Of a stretch of 64,000 nt of DNA, positions 26,917 through 35,587 are shown one piece after another; position 1 is the first letter of the stretch, and each line of letters opens with the position of its first letter. The stretch is from Deinococcus sp. QL22 (GTDB lineage: Bacteria; Deinococcota; Deinococci; Deinococcales; Deinococcaceae). Below the pieces are notes generated by a model, which searched no databases, had not been told where the DNA came from, and saw nothing but the letters and a program-made list of their open reading frames with translations. The stretch is from assembly GCF_023370075.1 (NCBI RefSeq), contig NZ_CP097152.1:372001-436000 (forward strand), given 5' to 3'. The position numbers and the translations under genes were made by a program.

Positions 26917-27098
26917 AGCTCCGTCCCACCTTGATTGGTGCGGTCTTCGCGGTCTGTGGTCACTGCGTCTTGGGCCGACTTGCTTGAAAACTCTACCTCA
27001 TCTTCCCGCTTATAGAATTCCGCACACTGCCGCCCGACTTCCACGGACTCAATGAGAAGGCGATGCGCCCTGAGGATGACGTCTTCTTCGGGCTGCAT
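26880..27098 (-). CDS. Hypothetical protein, 72 aa
   Basis: A hydrophilic 72-residue frame, MQPEEDVILRAHRLLIESVE..., with a helical first half (GRQCAEFYKREDEVEFSS) and a basic C-terminal end. It has no membrane segment. A 59-residue frame starts inside its end. No ribosome binding site is strong. It could be the N-terminal remainder of a signalling gene, as the surrounding DNA contains receiver and EAL fragments. Low certainty that it is expressed. Confidence 0.4.
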   Translation of the reverse strand: MQPEEDVILRAHRLLIESVEVGRQCAEFYKREDEVEFSSKSAQDAVTTDREDRTNQGGTELWMPGKKKSQNL

Positions 27099-27254
27099 AG
27101 GTCAATCTAGATCTGTCTGTGGCACTGCAACTGTTGTGCAACAGGTATTGCTCTAAAGCCCTTCTTCACCCTTGCAGTTGAGGGGACGGCGTTGCCTTAC
27201 CTGTGTCCCCTGGCCCCGTAACTCCAAGAGGACGTCATTGAGAAGGGGATTCAG

Positions 27255-27378
27255 ACGTGTTCTGCTCTGGCTGGTCTCCAGGTGGCCAAACAGCGGCAGG
27301 GTGGCCCAGCAGGTGGCCCTGGGCGCGGTCGCAGCCCAGCGCACGAACCGTGTCCAATTGCGCTGGAGTTTCAAGCGC
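27255..27378 (-). pseudogene. C-terminal fragment of an EAL-domain protein
   Basis: The minus-strand frame reads ALETPAQLDTVRALGCDRAQ then GHLLGHPAAV, the characteristic last part of a cyclic-di-GMP phosphodiesterase EAL domain (E-x-VET-x-AQ-x2-x2-R-x-LGC-D-x-x-QG). The rest of the gene is missing; it joins directly to a transposase fragment, which suggests a deletion or insertion cut it. Confidence 0.6.
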
Positions 27379-27615
27379 TGAAATGGTGGGTTTTTAGATT
27401 ATCCGTGACCAGCACAACCTTTTCCGCCTGGATGTAGTGTCCTTCAGCCAGTTCCTCGAGCAAATGTGCGAGTTCGGCGCGGGTCTGCCGCTCCGTGCAG
27501 CGCACGAGGCGTTTTCCGCCTCAAGGTTCGACCGCCATGAACAGCGAAACGGTTCCTGCGCGAACGTATTGGTCATCTTCTCGCTTGGGTCGTCTGGGCT
27601 CAGGAGCCTCCGTCT
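27379..27615 (-). pseudogene. IS630-family transposase fragment
   Basis: Translating the minus strand gives REDDQYVRAGTVSLFMAVEP, a stop, then GGKRLVRCTERQTRAELAHL and HYIQAEKVVLVTDNLKTHH. FM-x-VEP, the T-ER-T stretch and LV-x-DNL-x-TH mark the middle of an IS630-type DDE domain. It has an internal stop and no ends. Confidence 0.65.
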
Positions 27616-27760
27616 CCTGAACTTCGCCGTGTCACTCTTTGCAGCCCACGGCACTTCCCCTGCCCGGTTCGGTGCACCTTGACCGCCACAGCAGACTTGC
27701 GCCTGGCCGGAGCTTGAAATTCAGCCTCCAGCGCTCTTGCTCGCAGCAGAGATTGGGTGT

Positions 27761-27787
27761 ACTGTTAATCAAACCAGTTGTAACAGT
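27761..27787. promoter_or_regulatory. Candidate IclR operator
   Basis: ACTGTTA (27761-27767) and TAACAGT (27781-27787) are perfect inverted 7-base arms with a 13-base spacer, just upstream of the ribosome binding site of the IclR gene. IclR-family proteins often bind such sites in their own promoter. Binding is inferred. Confidence 0.5.
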
Positions 27788-27802
27788 CAAACAGGAGGTG
27801 TG

Positions 27803-28609
27803 ATGTTCCAGACGACCCGAGACACTCCGCGCTACGTCATTCAGGCTGCAACCAACACCTTGGAGGCACTGTTGGCTTTTGGCCGTCCTCCTCACCGGTT
27901 CACGCCGTCAGAATTGGCTCAGGAACTGGATGTAGACCGGAATCAGGCCTTTCGCTGCCTGCGAACGCTGTTCCATGTGGGACTGGTCAGAGTAGACGAA
28001 GATGACCGATATGTGCTGACTGCCCTGGTTAAGCAACTTGCCCCGGTGGCCGGATCACAGCTTTCTCTGGTCAGCACGGCCCGGTCTTTTATGGATGAGG
28101 TCTCGCAGACCACGGGCGAGACGGTGAATCTGTTTGTGCTAGACGGCGACGAAGTGACTTGTGTGGATCACCGGGACGGCCTCAGACCCGTGCGGTTGGT
28201 AAGTGGGTTGGAACGCCGAATTCCGCTGTATGCCGGAGCCTGCCCCAAAGCGGTGCTGGCTTTTTTGCCCCCAGAGCAGCAACGCGCCGTCGTGGAGCGG
28301 GTGGCCGAGTTTCCGGCGCTGACGCCGCAGACCATTCGCACAGTCGATGATCTGTGGGCAGAACTGCACCAGATTCGGGCTGCTGGGTACGCCATCAGTG
28401 ACCGGGACATTGACGAGGAAGCGCGGGGCGTGGGTGCGCCCATTTTCAGGGCCGATGGGCAGGTCATCGGTGCCATCAGCGTGGGTGGCCCCACCTCCCG
28501 TATGACCCCGCAAAGAATCAATGAATTGGCAGAAATCATCACCTCGGTGGCGCGTCTGATTTCGCGGCATCTGGGTTACAACGGCACAGTTTTTTCTCCC
28601 CTTCAGTGA
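27803..28609 (+). CDS. IclR-family transcriptional regulator
   Basis: A 268-residue regulator. Residues about 10-75 form a winged helix (ALLAFGRPPHRFTPSELAQE, DRNQAFRCLRTLFHVGLV) and residues 85-255 the IclR ligand-binding domain (GETVNLFVLDGDEVTCVDHR, PLYAGACPKAVLAFLPP, AAGYAISDRDIDEEARGVGA, GAISVGGPTSRM). The start at 27803 follows AGGAGG. It lies 10 bases upstream of the peptide-binding protein gene, in the same direction, so it is likely the first gene of the peptide operon and controls it, presumably in response to a peptide or amino-acid ligand. The frame opens earlier, but the ribosome binding site decides for 27803. Confidence 0.9.
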   Translation: MFQTTRDTPRYVIQAATNTLEALLAFGRPPHRFTPSELAQELDVDRNQAFRCLRTLFHVGLVRVDEDDRYVLTALVKQLAPVAGSQLSLVSTARSFMDEVSQTTGETVNLFVLDGDEVTCVDHRDGLRPVRLVSGLERRIPLYAGACPKAVLAFLPPEQQRAVVERVAEFPALTPQTIRTVDDLWAELHQIRAAGYAISDRDIDEEARGVGAPIFRADGQVIGAISVGGPTSRMTPQRINELAEIITSVARLISRHLGYNGTVFSPLQ

Positions 28610-28619
28610 GGTGGTAGAT

Positions 28620-30212
28620 ATGAAACGAAGCAGCGTGTGGATGGGTCAGATGATTTTTTGTTCGTTGTCTCTTGGAGTCGGCCAAGCTGCCGCACAGGGC
28701 ACGCCGGACGCCAACGGCAGCGTGTCTTTTGTCACGACCGCCGATCCTACGTTCAACCCTTGGAGTCCCAACGCGTTTGTGGAATCCAATCTGCTGAACG
28801 AACTTCTGTTTCCCGGCCTGACGCGCTGGGACAAGAACCTGAAACCGGCTCCAGACCTCGCCACCTCTTGGAAGGTCTCCGCCAACGGTCTGAAATGGAC
28901 GTTCAATCTCCGCAAGGGCGTGAAATGGTCGGACGGCCAAGCGTTCAACGCAGACGATGTGGCCTTTACCTTCAATGACATCGTGCTGAAAAAGGAACTG
29001 GGGGCCAATCAGGGCAGTACGTGGCGCAATTCAGTCACCCGCGTCAATGTGGTCAATCCTCTGACCGTCGAATTTATCCTGTCGCGGCCTTGGGCCTCCC
29101 TGCCGACCTATTTGGCCTATTACGCGGGCATCCTGCCTCAGCACAAGTTTGCAGGCGTGACCGATCCTTGGAAGTACACCGAATTCAACAAACAGAATCC
29201 CGTCGGAACTGGCCCCTTCAAGGTGTCGCAGGTCGTTTCTGGGTCCAGCATCAAGCTCGTTCGCAACGACAACTATTGGGCAGGCAAGTCAAAACTTCAG
29301 TCCGTCACCTTCAAGGTCATTCCAGACACCAACGCTCAGTTGGCCCAGCTCCTTTCCGGCGATCTGGATCTGATCGCGGTGGGCAATCCCGAACTGGTCG
29401 AACGGATCAAGTCGAACAGTAACCTGACCGTCGATCTGTCTACGGCCAATATTTACTACTTCGTGGCGCTGAACCAAAACGACGCCCGCTTTCAGGATGT
29501 CCGGGTTCGTCAGGCGCTGCTGTACGCCATTGACCGGCCCGCCATGATCAAGAGCGTTCTGCGTGGGTACGGTCAAGTTGCCACGGGGCCTATCGCACCT
29601 ATCCAGAAGTCTTTTTACAATGCCAACGTCGCCAAATACCCCTATGACCCGGCCAAGGCCAAGGCGCTGTTGGCGCAGGCGGGCTGGAAACCCGGCCCAG
29701 ACGGCATGCTGCAAAAAGACGGCAAACCGCTGGTGATCCAGATGCCCACGGCCTCTTATCAGCAATTGGTGCCGATTACCCTCCTGATTCAGCAGTACTG
29801 GAAGGATATCGGCGTCAAGGCGGAAGTCAAGACGATGGACTGGAACTCCTTTATCCAGCAGGTCATCGTCAAGCGGGACTACGAAGCTTCGGCGGCGTGG
29901 TGGTCTACTCCTGCCGATCCAGACGTGCTGCCCTACTACGATTCCAGTACGGCCAACACGGGCAACAACATTCCCAACTACAAGAATCCCAAGCTGGATC
30001 TACTGCTGGAAAATGGCCGCAAAGCCAAGGGTGAATTTGCCCGCAAGCAGATCTATAACGAGGCGCAGGCGCTGATGGCAAAAGAGCTGCCCTACCTGTA
30101 CCTGTGGTATCCGCAGAGCATCACGGCTTACAACAACAGGCTCAAAGGGATGCGCGGCATTACTCAAGCGGCTGATTTCCAGTACGCCAACGAGTGGTTC
30201 GTGACCAAGTAG
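28620..30212 (+). CDS. Peptide ABC transporter substrate-binding protein (DppA/OppA type)
   Basis: A 530-residue SBP_bac_5 protein. A signal peptide (MKRSSVWMGQMIFCSLSLGV then GQAAAQ) leads to the family landmarks FNPWSPNAFVESNLLNELLF, LATSWKVSANGLKWTFNLRKG, VKWSDGQAFNADDVAFTF, QNPVGTGPFKV and VRQALLYAIDRPAMI. It captures oligopeptides outside the membrane. The ATG at 28620 follows GAGGTGG. Its gene comes before two permease genes and three peptidase-like genes, so peptide uptake for nutrition or wall-peptide recycling fits; nickel or other ligands used by some family members are less likely. Confidence 0.9.
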   Translation: MKRSSVWMGQMIFCSLSLGVGQAAAQGTPDANGSVSFVTTADPTFNPWSPNAFVESNLLNELLFPGLTRWDKNLKPAPDLATSWKVSANGLKWTFNLRKGVKWSDGQAFNADDVAFTFNDIVLKKELGANQGSTWRNSVTRVNVVNPLTVEFILSRPWASLPTYLAYYAGILPQHKFAGVTDPWKYTEFNKQNPVGTGPFKVSQVVSGSSIKLVRNDNYWAGKSKLQSVTFKVIPDTNAQLAQLLSGDLDLIAVGNPELVERIKSNSNLTVDLSTANIYYFVALNQNDARFQDVRVRQALLYAIDRPAMIKSVLRGYGQVATGPIAPIQKSFYNANVAKYPYDPAKAKALLAQAGWKPGPDGMLQKDGKPLVIQMPTASYQQLVPITLLIQQYWKDIGVKAEVKTMDWNSFIQQVIVKRDYEASAAWWSTPADPDVLPYYDSSTANTGNNIPNYKNPKLDLLLENGRKAKGEFARKQIYNEAQALMAKELPYLYLWYPQSITAYNNRLKGMRGITQAADFQYANEWFVTK

Positions 30213-30222
30213 GCCGGGCGAC

Positions 30223-31170
30223 ATGCTGACTTTCCTGAGCCGCCGTCTGGGGCAGGGCCTGCTGGTGCTGGTGATGATCTCGCTGGTCACTTTTTTCCTG
30301 ATCAACCTAGCGCCGGGGGGCCCGAGCGCCGCTGCACGCTTCGAGACGACTGCCGAGGAACGTGCGGCCCTCACCAAACAGTTGGGGCTGGATGTGCCCG
30401 TGACCACCCGCTACCTCAATTGGGCCGGAGATGTCCTTCAGGGGGATTTCGGCGTGACCCTGAACGGAGGGCAACCGATTGGCCCCATGCTGCGGCAAAG
30501 GCTTTGGAATACCGCACAACTTGGGCTGTCGGCGCTGGCGATTTCGGTGGTGCTGGGCATCTCTCTGGGCATCCTGACCGCCATCTACCGCAATTCGGTG
30601 CTGGATCATGTGGTCAATACCTTCAGCACGATGGGCATGAGCATCCCCGATTTCTGGACGGGCATCATGGCGATTTTCCTGTTCTCGGTCACTTGGAAAC
30701 TGCTGCCCTCATCCGGCTTGTATGACGCCAGTGAGGGTTTTTCACTCACCGGCTGGCTGCGCCACATCATCCTTCCGGCCAGTGTTCTTGCCTTCGTCAT
30801 GCTGCCCAATCTGGTTCGCTTTACCCGCTCGTCTCTGCTGGAAGTCCTCAGCAGCGATTACCTCCGCACGGCCCGCGCCAAGGGCGTCAGCGAAGGTCAG
30901 GTCATCATCAAACACGCGCTGCGAAATGCACTGGTGCCCATTTTGGCGATGATCGGGCTGATTCTTCCGGCACTGCTGAGCGGCTCCGTGATCGTCGAAA
31001 GTGTGTTCGGTCTGCCGGGGATGGGCCGCCTTGCCGTAGATGCCGCGCTGGGCCGCGATTACAACACCATCATGGCCGTCACCATCGTGGCCGGGGCCGT
31101 CGTGATCGTCACCAATCTGCTCGTCGATATGACCTACTCGCTGATCGACCCGAGAATCCGCCATGACTGA
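30223..31170 (+). CDS. Peptide ABC transporter permease (DppB type)
   Basis: A 315-residue inner-membrane permease with about six hydrophobic segments. FLSRRLGQGLLVLVMISLVTF is the typical N-terminus of the DppB/OppB group; the conserved EAA loop reads DYLRTARAKGVSEGQVIIKH near residues 218-237, which contacts the ATPase. It forms half of the import channel. It starts 10 bases after the binding-protein gene and overlaps the next permease gene by 8 bases. Confidence 0.92.
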   Translation: MLTFLSRRLGQGLLVLVMISLVTFFLINLAPGGPSAAARFETTAEERAALTKQLGLDVPVTTRYLNWAGDVLQGDFGVTLNGGQPIGPMLRQRLWNTAQLGLSALAISVVLGISLGILTAIYRNSVLDHVVNTFSTMGMSIPDFWTGIMAIFLFSVTWKLLPSSGLYDASEGFSLTGWLRHIILPASVLAFVMLPNLVRFTRSSLLEVLSSDYLRTARAKGVSEGQVIIKHALRNALVPILAMIGLILPALLSGSVIVESVFGLPGMGRLAVDAALGRDYNTIMAVTIVAGAVVIVTNLLVDMTYSLIDPRIRHD

Positions 31171-32041
31171 AGCCCGTCTTCTGCCCGCCGCTGCCACGTC
31201 CGCCAGAAAGTCCAGAGGACTCTTCGCCCGCATGATCCGTCATCCGGTGGGCTTGATCGCCCTGATCATGCTGGCCCTGTTGTACGGCTCGGCCTTCTTC
31301 GGGCCTTTCTTCTACACCGTTTCTCCCATCACCACCGATCCTCTGCAAACAACCGCCGATCCGTCGGCCCAGCACCTGCTCGGCACCGACGAACTGGGCC
31401 GTGACGTGTTGGCGCGCCTGCTTCACGGGGGTCGCATCACGCTGCTAATCAGTATTATCAGCATGGTCGTGGCCCTCACCGTCGGCTCGGTGATTGGCGC
31501 TCTAGCGGGCTACCACCGGGGCTGGCTGGAAACCGTGCTGATGCGTCTGGTCGATACGTTCATGGCGATTCCCACCTTTTTTCTGATTCTCGCCGCTCTG
31601 GCGGTGCTGGGCAATTCGCCGCCCGTGGTCGTGATCGTGGTGGGTCTGGGTTTCTGGCCCAGTGTGGCCCGGATCGTTCATGCCGAGGTCAGTAAAATTC
31701 GCAACTACGACTTTGTCGAAGCGCAGCGGGCGCTGGGATCGTCTTCTACCCGGATCATCTGGCGGCATGTGTTTCCGCAGGCATTGCCCTCGGCAGCCGT
31801 GCTGACCACGCTGGGCATCGCTTGGTCTATCCTCACTGAAACGGGGCTGAGTTATCTGGGCTTAGGCATTCAGCCCCCGCTGGCCTCGTGGGGCAACATG
31901 CTTCAGAATGCCCAGACCTACTTCTGGGTTAAGCCCGCGCTGGCCGTCTATCCGGGCGTGCTGATCGCTTTGGCGGTGCTGTGTTTCAATCTGCTGGGCA
32001 ATGTCCTGCGTGACCTGACCGACCCCCGGAGTCAGCCCTGA
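31163..32041 (+). CDS. Peptide ABC transporter permease (DppC type)
   Basis: A 292-residue permease with five to six hydrophobic segments. It has the DppC N-terminal pattern (RMIRHPVGLIALIMLALLYG; LLGTDELGRDVLARLLHGGR near residues 72-91) and the EAA loop (YDFVEAQRALGSSSTRIIWR). It pairs with the preceding permease. Its stop codon overlaps the start of the next gene by one base. No ATPase gene (DppD/DppF type) follows, which is unusual; ATPases must be supplied from elsewhere. Confidence 0.92.
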   Translation: MTEARLLPAAATSARKSRGLFARMIRHPVGLIALIMLALLYGSAFFGPFFYTVSPITTDPLQTTADPSAQHLLGTDELGRDVLARLLHGGRITLLISIISMVVALTVGSVIGALAGYHRGWLETVLMRLVDTFMAIPTFFLILAALAVLGNSPPVVVIVVGLGFWPSVARIVHAEVSKIRNYDFVEAQRALGSSSTRIIWRHVFPQALPSAAVLTTLGIAWSILTETGLSYLGLGIQPPLASWGNMLQNAQTYFWVKPALAVYPGVLIALAVLCFNLLGNVLRDLTDPRSQP

Positions 32042-33525
32042 TGTCCGTGCCTGTGCATCTGGAACCTGTGGGTACAGCTCCCGATTCCGGTTGGTGGGTG
32101 CAGACCTGCCTCCAACTGGCCGCTGTCCTGCCGCAGCTCAGAATCGCTGTGTATGCCTCTGGTGGCTCCGGCTACCACCATGCAGCCCTTATTGCCCAGT
32201 GGGCCGCAATTCCCGAACCTCTGGACGCGGCCCGCATCTGTGCCGGAGAACTGGATCAATACGACGTGCTAGTGATGCCGGGCGGAGGTCTGCGGGCGAT
32301 GGGCGGGCTGTTGCAACCGCTGGGCGAAACCGGGGCGGCCCAGATTCAGCGCTGGGTCGAGGAAGGCGGGCTGTACGTGGGTTCCTGCGCTGGAGCCTTT
32401 CTGGGCGCACGGCTCTCGGAGAACTTCTTGACCAGCCATCCTGAAGCGCGGGGGCTGCATCTGCTGAATCTGAAGATTGCCAATGCCGCCGATGGAGGGC
32501 TGGGGGGCCTCGATTCGCCCGGTGTGGGTGTGGTGCAGGCAGAACTGACCGACCCGGCGCACCCTCTGGCCCGGGGACTTCCCCAACAGTTTCCCATCGT
32601 TCATTACAACGGCCCCTGTTTTTTGCCCCCAGCAGGCTCCGGCATTTCTGGAGCCGTGACTTGGAAGGTCGCCACAGCGCAATTCACGCCGTGGGAAACG
32701 AGTTTGCCGGGAAGCAGTGGCCCAGAAGGGGCAGAAGAGCACAGTTCTACTCCCCAAGTCGCCGCACGCCTGGCCGTCGCCGCCGGACAACTCGCCGTTT
32801 CTGGTCCCTGTGGTCAGGGCACGGTGGTGCTGTTCGGTTCACATCCCGAATTCGGCTTCAGTGTGTTGCAACTGGGCTGGGGAGTGGCCGCCCGCCTGCT
32901 TGCCAATGCGTTGGCCCTTGGGGTCAGCCGCTCATCTGGCCCATTGCCCTCCACCGTATTGCCGCAGGCTATTGGCCGGGACTCTGTGCTGAAGAGTGCC
33001 GGGCTGCTGGCTCAGGCGGCTGAGCGCTTTAGTTCGCTGGTGGGCCGCCCCCCCGACCTGCGGGCTGCTCCGGCCTTTATGGGGCTGGATGCCCAGGAGG
33101 TCTGGAAGTTGGGTTTAACCGAGGCCGCCACAGTGGCACAGGCCACAGCCGCTTACCTGACCGACCTCGCGCAGCAGCCTGACTTTAGGGCGGTTGCCCG
33201 CTGGACAGATCACGAACCCGTCGCCGCCCAAGATTACGGCCTGGTGGGGTTGGCGCAGTTGGCCCGCCACATCACGGCCCTGCTAGACCGCGCTGAACTG
33301 CGGCTTCAGGCTCCTGTTCCGGCCCAGACCTTTCCTTACGATGCTTGGGAAGACCACCCCTATCACCTGCTGGTCAGCTCTTATCTCAGCGCCGCTGGCC
33401 TGACTGCCAGTGCCAGCCTCGCCGCTGGCATTCTGGGGCGTCTCAACGGCGTTCAGGTCGCACCTCATCCTCTCGTTTCCGTTGCCTCTGCCTCACAGTT
33501 TCTGCCCCAAAGGAGTGCGTTATGA
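32041..33525 (+). CDS. BPL_N (glutamine amidotransferase-like) domain protein, 494 aa
   Basis: Residues about 15-290 resemble the BPL_N/class I amidotransferase-like fold: IAVYASGGSGYHHAALIAQW, YDVLVMPGGGLRAMGG, and a nucleophile-elbow GLYVGSCAGAFLGA with Cys at about residue 120, and later GTVVLFGSHPEFGFSV with a His-x-Glu pair that would fit a Cys-His-Glu triad. Residues 300-494 are a helical region I do not recognise. Its position inside a peptide uptake and peptidase operon suggests hydrolysis or modification of a peptide or amide. Start (ATG 32041) overlaps the stop of the permease; its end overlaps the dipeptidase start. Function is unassigned. Confidence 0.7.
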   Translation: MSVPVHLEPVGTAPDSGWWVQTCLQLAAVLPQLRIAVYASGGSGYHHAALIAQWAAIPEPLDAARICAGELDQYDVLVMPGGGLRAMGGLLQPLGETGAAQIQRWVEEGGLYVGSCAGAFLGARLSENFLTSHPEARGLHLLNLKIANAADGGLGGLDSPGVGVVQAELTDPAHPLARGLPQQFPIVHYNGPCFLPPAGSGISGAVTWKVATAQFTPWETSLPGSSGPEGAEEHSSTPQVAARLAVAAGQLAVSGPCGQGTVVLFGSHPEFGFSVLQLGWGVAARLLANALALGVSRSSGPLPSTVLPQAIGRDSVLKSAGLLAQAAERFSSLVGRPPDLRAAPAFMGLDAQEVWKLGLTEAATVAQATAAYLTDLAQQPDFRAVARWTDHEPVAAQDYGLVGLAQLARHITALLDRAELRLQAPVPAQTFPYDAWEDHPYHLLVSSYLSAAGLTASASLAAGILGRLNGVQVAPHPLVSVASASQFLPQRSAL

Positions 33526-34748
33526 CCGACCTCAAAGATGCTCCCATGCAGCAAAAAAACTACACCGGCTATAAGTCTTTTTCCTATCTGGAGGCGGGCA
33601 CAGACTACAAGGTGTGGCCCCTGAGTGCCGAACTGAACCGCGTGCCCAGTCGCAAAGTTTCGGTGAGCAATGAGGAAGAGGCCCGCGTGCGCCGACTGTT
33701 TCAGCAACACCTGATGATCTCGCTGCACGACCACTGCTTCATTGCCCCCGAAGACCTCTCGCAGTTTCTGGAATTTCGCCGTTGGGGGCGCGATTTTACG
33801 GGCTACGAAGGCCTGAGCGTGTCGGGGCTGGACGCTGTGTTCGACAACCTGATGAACGGCACGGCCATGATCACCTCGCGCGGGGGTTGGAAGTGGGATG
33901 ACGTGATCTACGACATGGGCATGCGCCTGTCGGACATTGCCCATCAGGAGATGGTGGTGCACTGCAAAACCACACAGGACATCGTGGACGCTAAAAAGAA
34001 CGGCCAGATCGCCTTCATCGTGTCTCTGGAAGGCGCAGCGATGATCGAGAACGAACTGGACCGTCTGGACATTCTGTACGGATTGGGCGTGCGCTGCATG
34101 GGCATTGCCTACAGCGAGGGCAACGCTCTGGGCAGCGGCCTCAAGGAACCACGTGACGGCGGCCTCACCACCTTTGGGCGGCAGGCGGTCAAGCGAATGA
34201 ACAAGCTCGGCATTGCCATCGATGTCAGCCACAGCGGAGATCAGACCTCGCTGGACACCATCGAAGTCAGCGACAAGCCGATTTTCATTACGCACGCCGG
34301 AGCACGCGCCCTCTGGAATTCCAACCGCCTGAAACCCGACGACGTGATTCAGGCCTGTGCAGCCAAAGGCGGCGTGATCGGTATCGAGGCCGCCCCGCAC
34401 ACCACCCTGACCGAAAAACATTCGCGTCACAGCATCGAATCGTTTATGGAGCACTTCGAATACTGCGTGAATCTGGTCGGGATCGACCATGTGGCGTTCG
34501 GCCCCGATGTGCTGTTTGGCGATCATGTGGGCCTGCATACCGCCCTCACCGAAGCCCTGTCGATCGGCGCGTCCAGAGGCCACCTGAGTTACGAGAAAGT
34601 GCCCTACGTCGACGGCATCGAGAACCCAGCCGAGGCCTTTCCGAACATTGTGCGCTGGCTGGTCAAGCACGGCTACAGCGACGGCGATATTGCCAAGGCT
34701 GTGGGCGGCAACGTGATGCGCGTGCTGAAGGAAACGTGGGCCAGATGA
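33522..34748 (+). CDS. Membrane dipeptidase-like enzyme (peptidase M19)
   Basis: A 408-residue enzyme of the M19 (renal dipeptidase) family, which cleaves dipeptides, including some with D-residues, with two zinc ions. Motifs in order: ISLHDHCFI (metal His and Asp, about 65-73), IVSLEGAAMIENELDRL (bridging Glu), MGIAYSEGNALGSG, IDVSHSGDQTS and FITHAGARALWNSNR (metal His), VGIDHVAFGPD. The start at 33522 follows AAAGGAG and overlaps the previous stop as ATGA. No signal peptide, so it acts in the cytoplasm on imported peptides. Confidence 0.88.
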   Translation: MTDLKDAPMQQKNYTGYKSFSYLEAGTDYKVWPLSAELNRVPSRKVSVSNEEEARVRRLFQQHLMISLHDHCFIAPEDLSQFLEFRRWGRDFTGYEGLSVSGLDAVFDNLMNGTAMITSRGGWKWDDVIYDMGMRLSDIAHQEMVVHCKTTQDIVDAKKNGQIAFIVSLEGAAMIENELDRLDILYGLGVRCMGIAYSEGNALGSGLKEPRDGGLTTFGRQAVKRMNKLGIAIDVSHSGDQTSLDTIEVSDKPIFITHAGARALWNSNRLKPDDVIQACAAKGGVIGIEAAPHTTLTEKHSRHSIESFMEHFEYCVNLVGIDHVAFGPDVLFGDHVGLHTALTEALSIGASRGHLSYEKVPYVDGIENPAEAFPNIVRWLVKHGYSDGDIAKAVGGNVMRVLKETWAR

Positions 34749-35587
34749 GTGGGACTGCAGAAGTCAATGGAGTCCGGCTTGTCTACGAGGACGGCGGGCA
34801 AGGCGTGGCCATCGTGACCCTGCACGGTGGGCCGGGCATGGGCAGCCGGGCAGGAGACTGGGCCGCCTTTCAGCCGCTGACCGACACCTACCGGCTGATT
34901 TCCTTCGATCAGCGCGGCAATGGGGATTCGGAAGGCGCGGAGCCTTACTCACACGCGCAGTTCGTGGCCGATCTCGAAGCGCTGCGCCAGAAGCTTGATC
35001 TGGGCAAGATCGTGGTTCTGGGAGGCAGCTACGGCGGCTTTTTGGCCCTCGAATATGCGCTGGCCCACCCCGAGAACCTGCACGCCGTGATTCTGCGCGA
35101 CACTGCCGCCAGCAACCGTTTTCAGGACATCAGCAAAGAGCGGGCCATGTCCAGCACTTTCCCGATGGATGAAGCCACACTGGACCGGTTGTTCTCCGGG
35201 CAGGTGCGCGACGACGATGATTTCCGTGAGAGCTTTGCCATGATCCAGCCGCTCTATAACGTCATTTATGATCCCCAGGAAAGCGCCAAAAGGCTGGCCG
35301 CCATTCCGTTCCGCTACGAAACCCACAACTGGGCCTTCAGCCGCAATCAACCCGAATATGACCTGACCGCCCGCCTGCCCGAAATTCAGGTGCCGGTGCT
35401 GATCACGGTGGGGCGGCATGACTGGATCACGCCTCTGGAAGCCAGTGAGGAACTGGCGGCGGGTCTGCCCAACCATGAACTGGTGGTGTTCGAGCACAGC
35501 GGCCACTCCCCCCAGACGGAAGAGCGGGAGCTGTTTCTCTCCACGGTACGTGGATTCCTGAGCCGGAATTTACCCACGGCTCCATGA
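34745..35587 (+). CDS. Alpha/beta hydrolase, proline iminopeptidase-like
   Basis: A 280-residue alpha/beta hydrolase. HGGPGMGS (oxyanion hole), SFDQRGNGDSEG, the nucleophile elbow VLGGSYGGFLALEYA, the acid GRHDWITP and EHSGHSPQTEE complete a Ser-Asp-His triad in the order seen in prolyl iminopeptidases, which remove N-terminal proline. Position between an M19 dipeptidase and an M24 protein supports a peptidase role. It overlaps both neighbours by ATGA, so translation is coupled. Other ester or amide substrates cannot be excluded. Confidence 0.82.
   Translation: MSGTAEVNGVRLVYEDGGQGVAIVTLHGGPGMGSRAGDWAAFQPLTDTYRLISFDQRGNGDSEGAEPYSHAQFVADLEALRQKLDLGKIVVLGGSYGGFLALEYALAHPENLHAVILRDTAASNRFQDISKERAMSSTFPMDEATLDRLFSGQVRDDDDFRESFAMIQPLYNVIYDPQESAKRLAAIPFRYETHNWAFSRNQPEYDLTARLPEIQVPVLITVGRHDWITPLEASEELAAGLPNHELVVFEHSGHSPQTEERELFLSTVRGFLSRNLPTAP

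Noticed and set aside
33465..34670. 401-codon minus-strand frame opposite the M19 dipeptidase
   Set aside because: Shadow of a GC-rich gene with strong family motifs on the plus strand; no ribosome binding site or recognisable domain.
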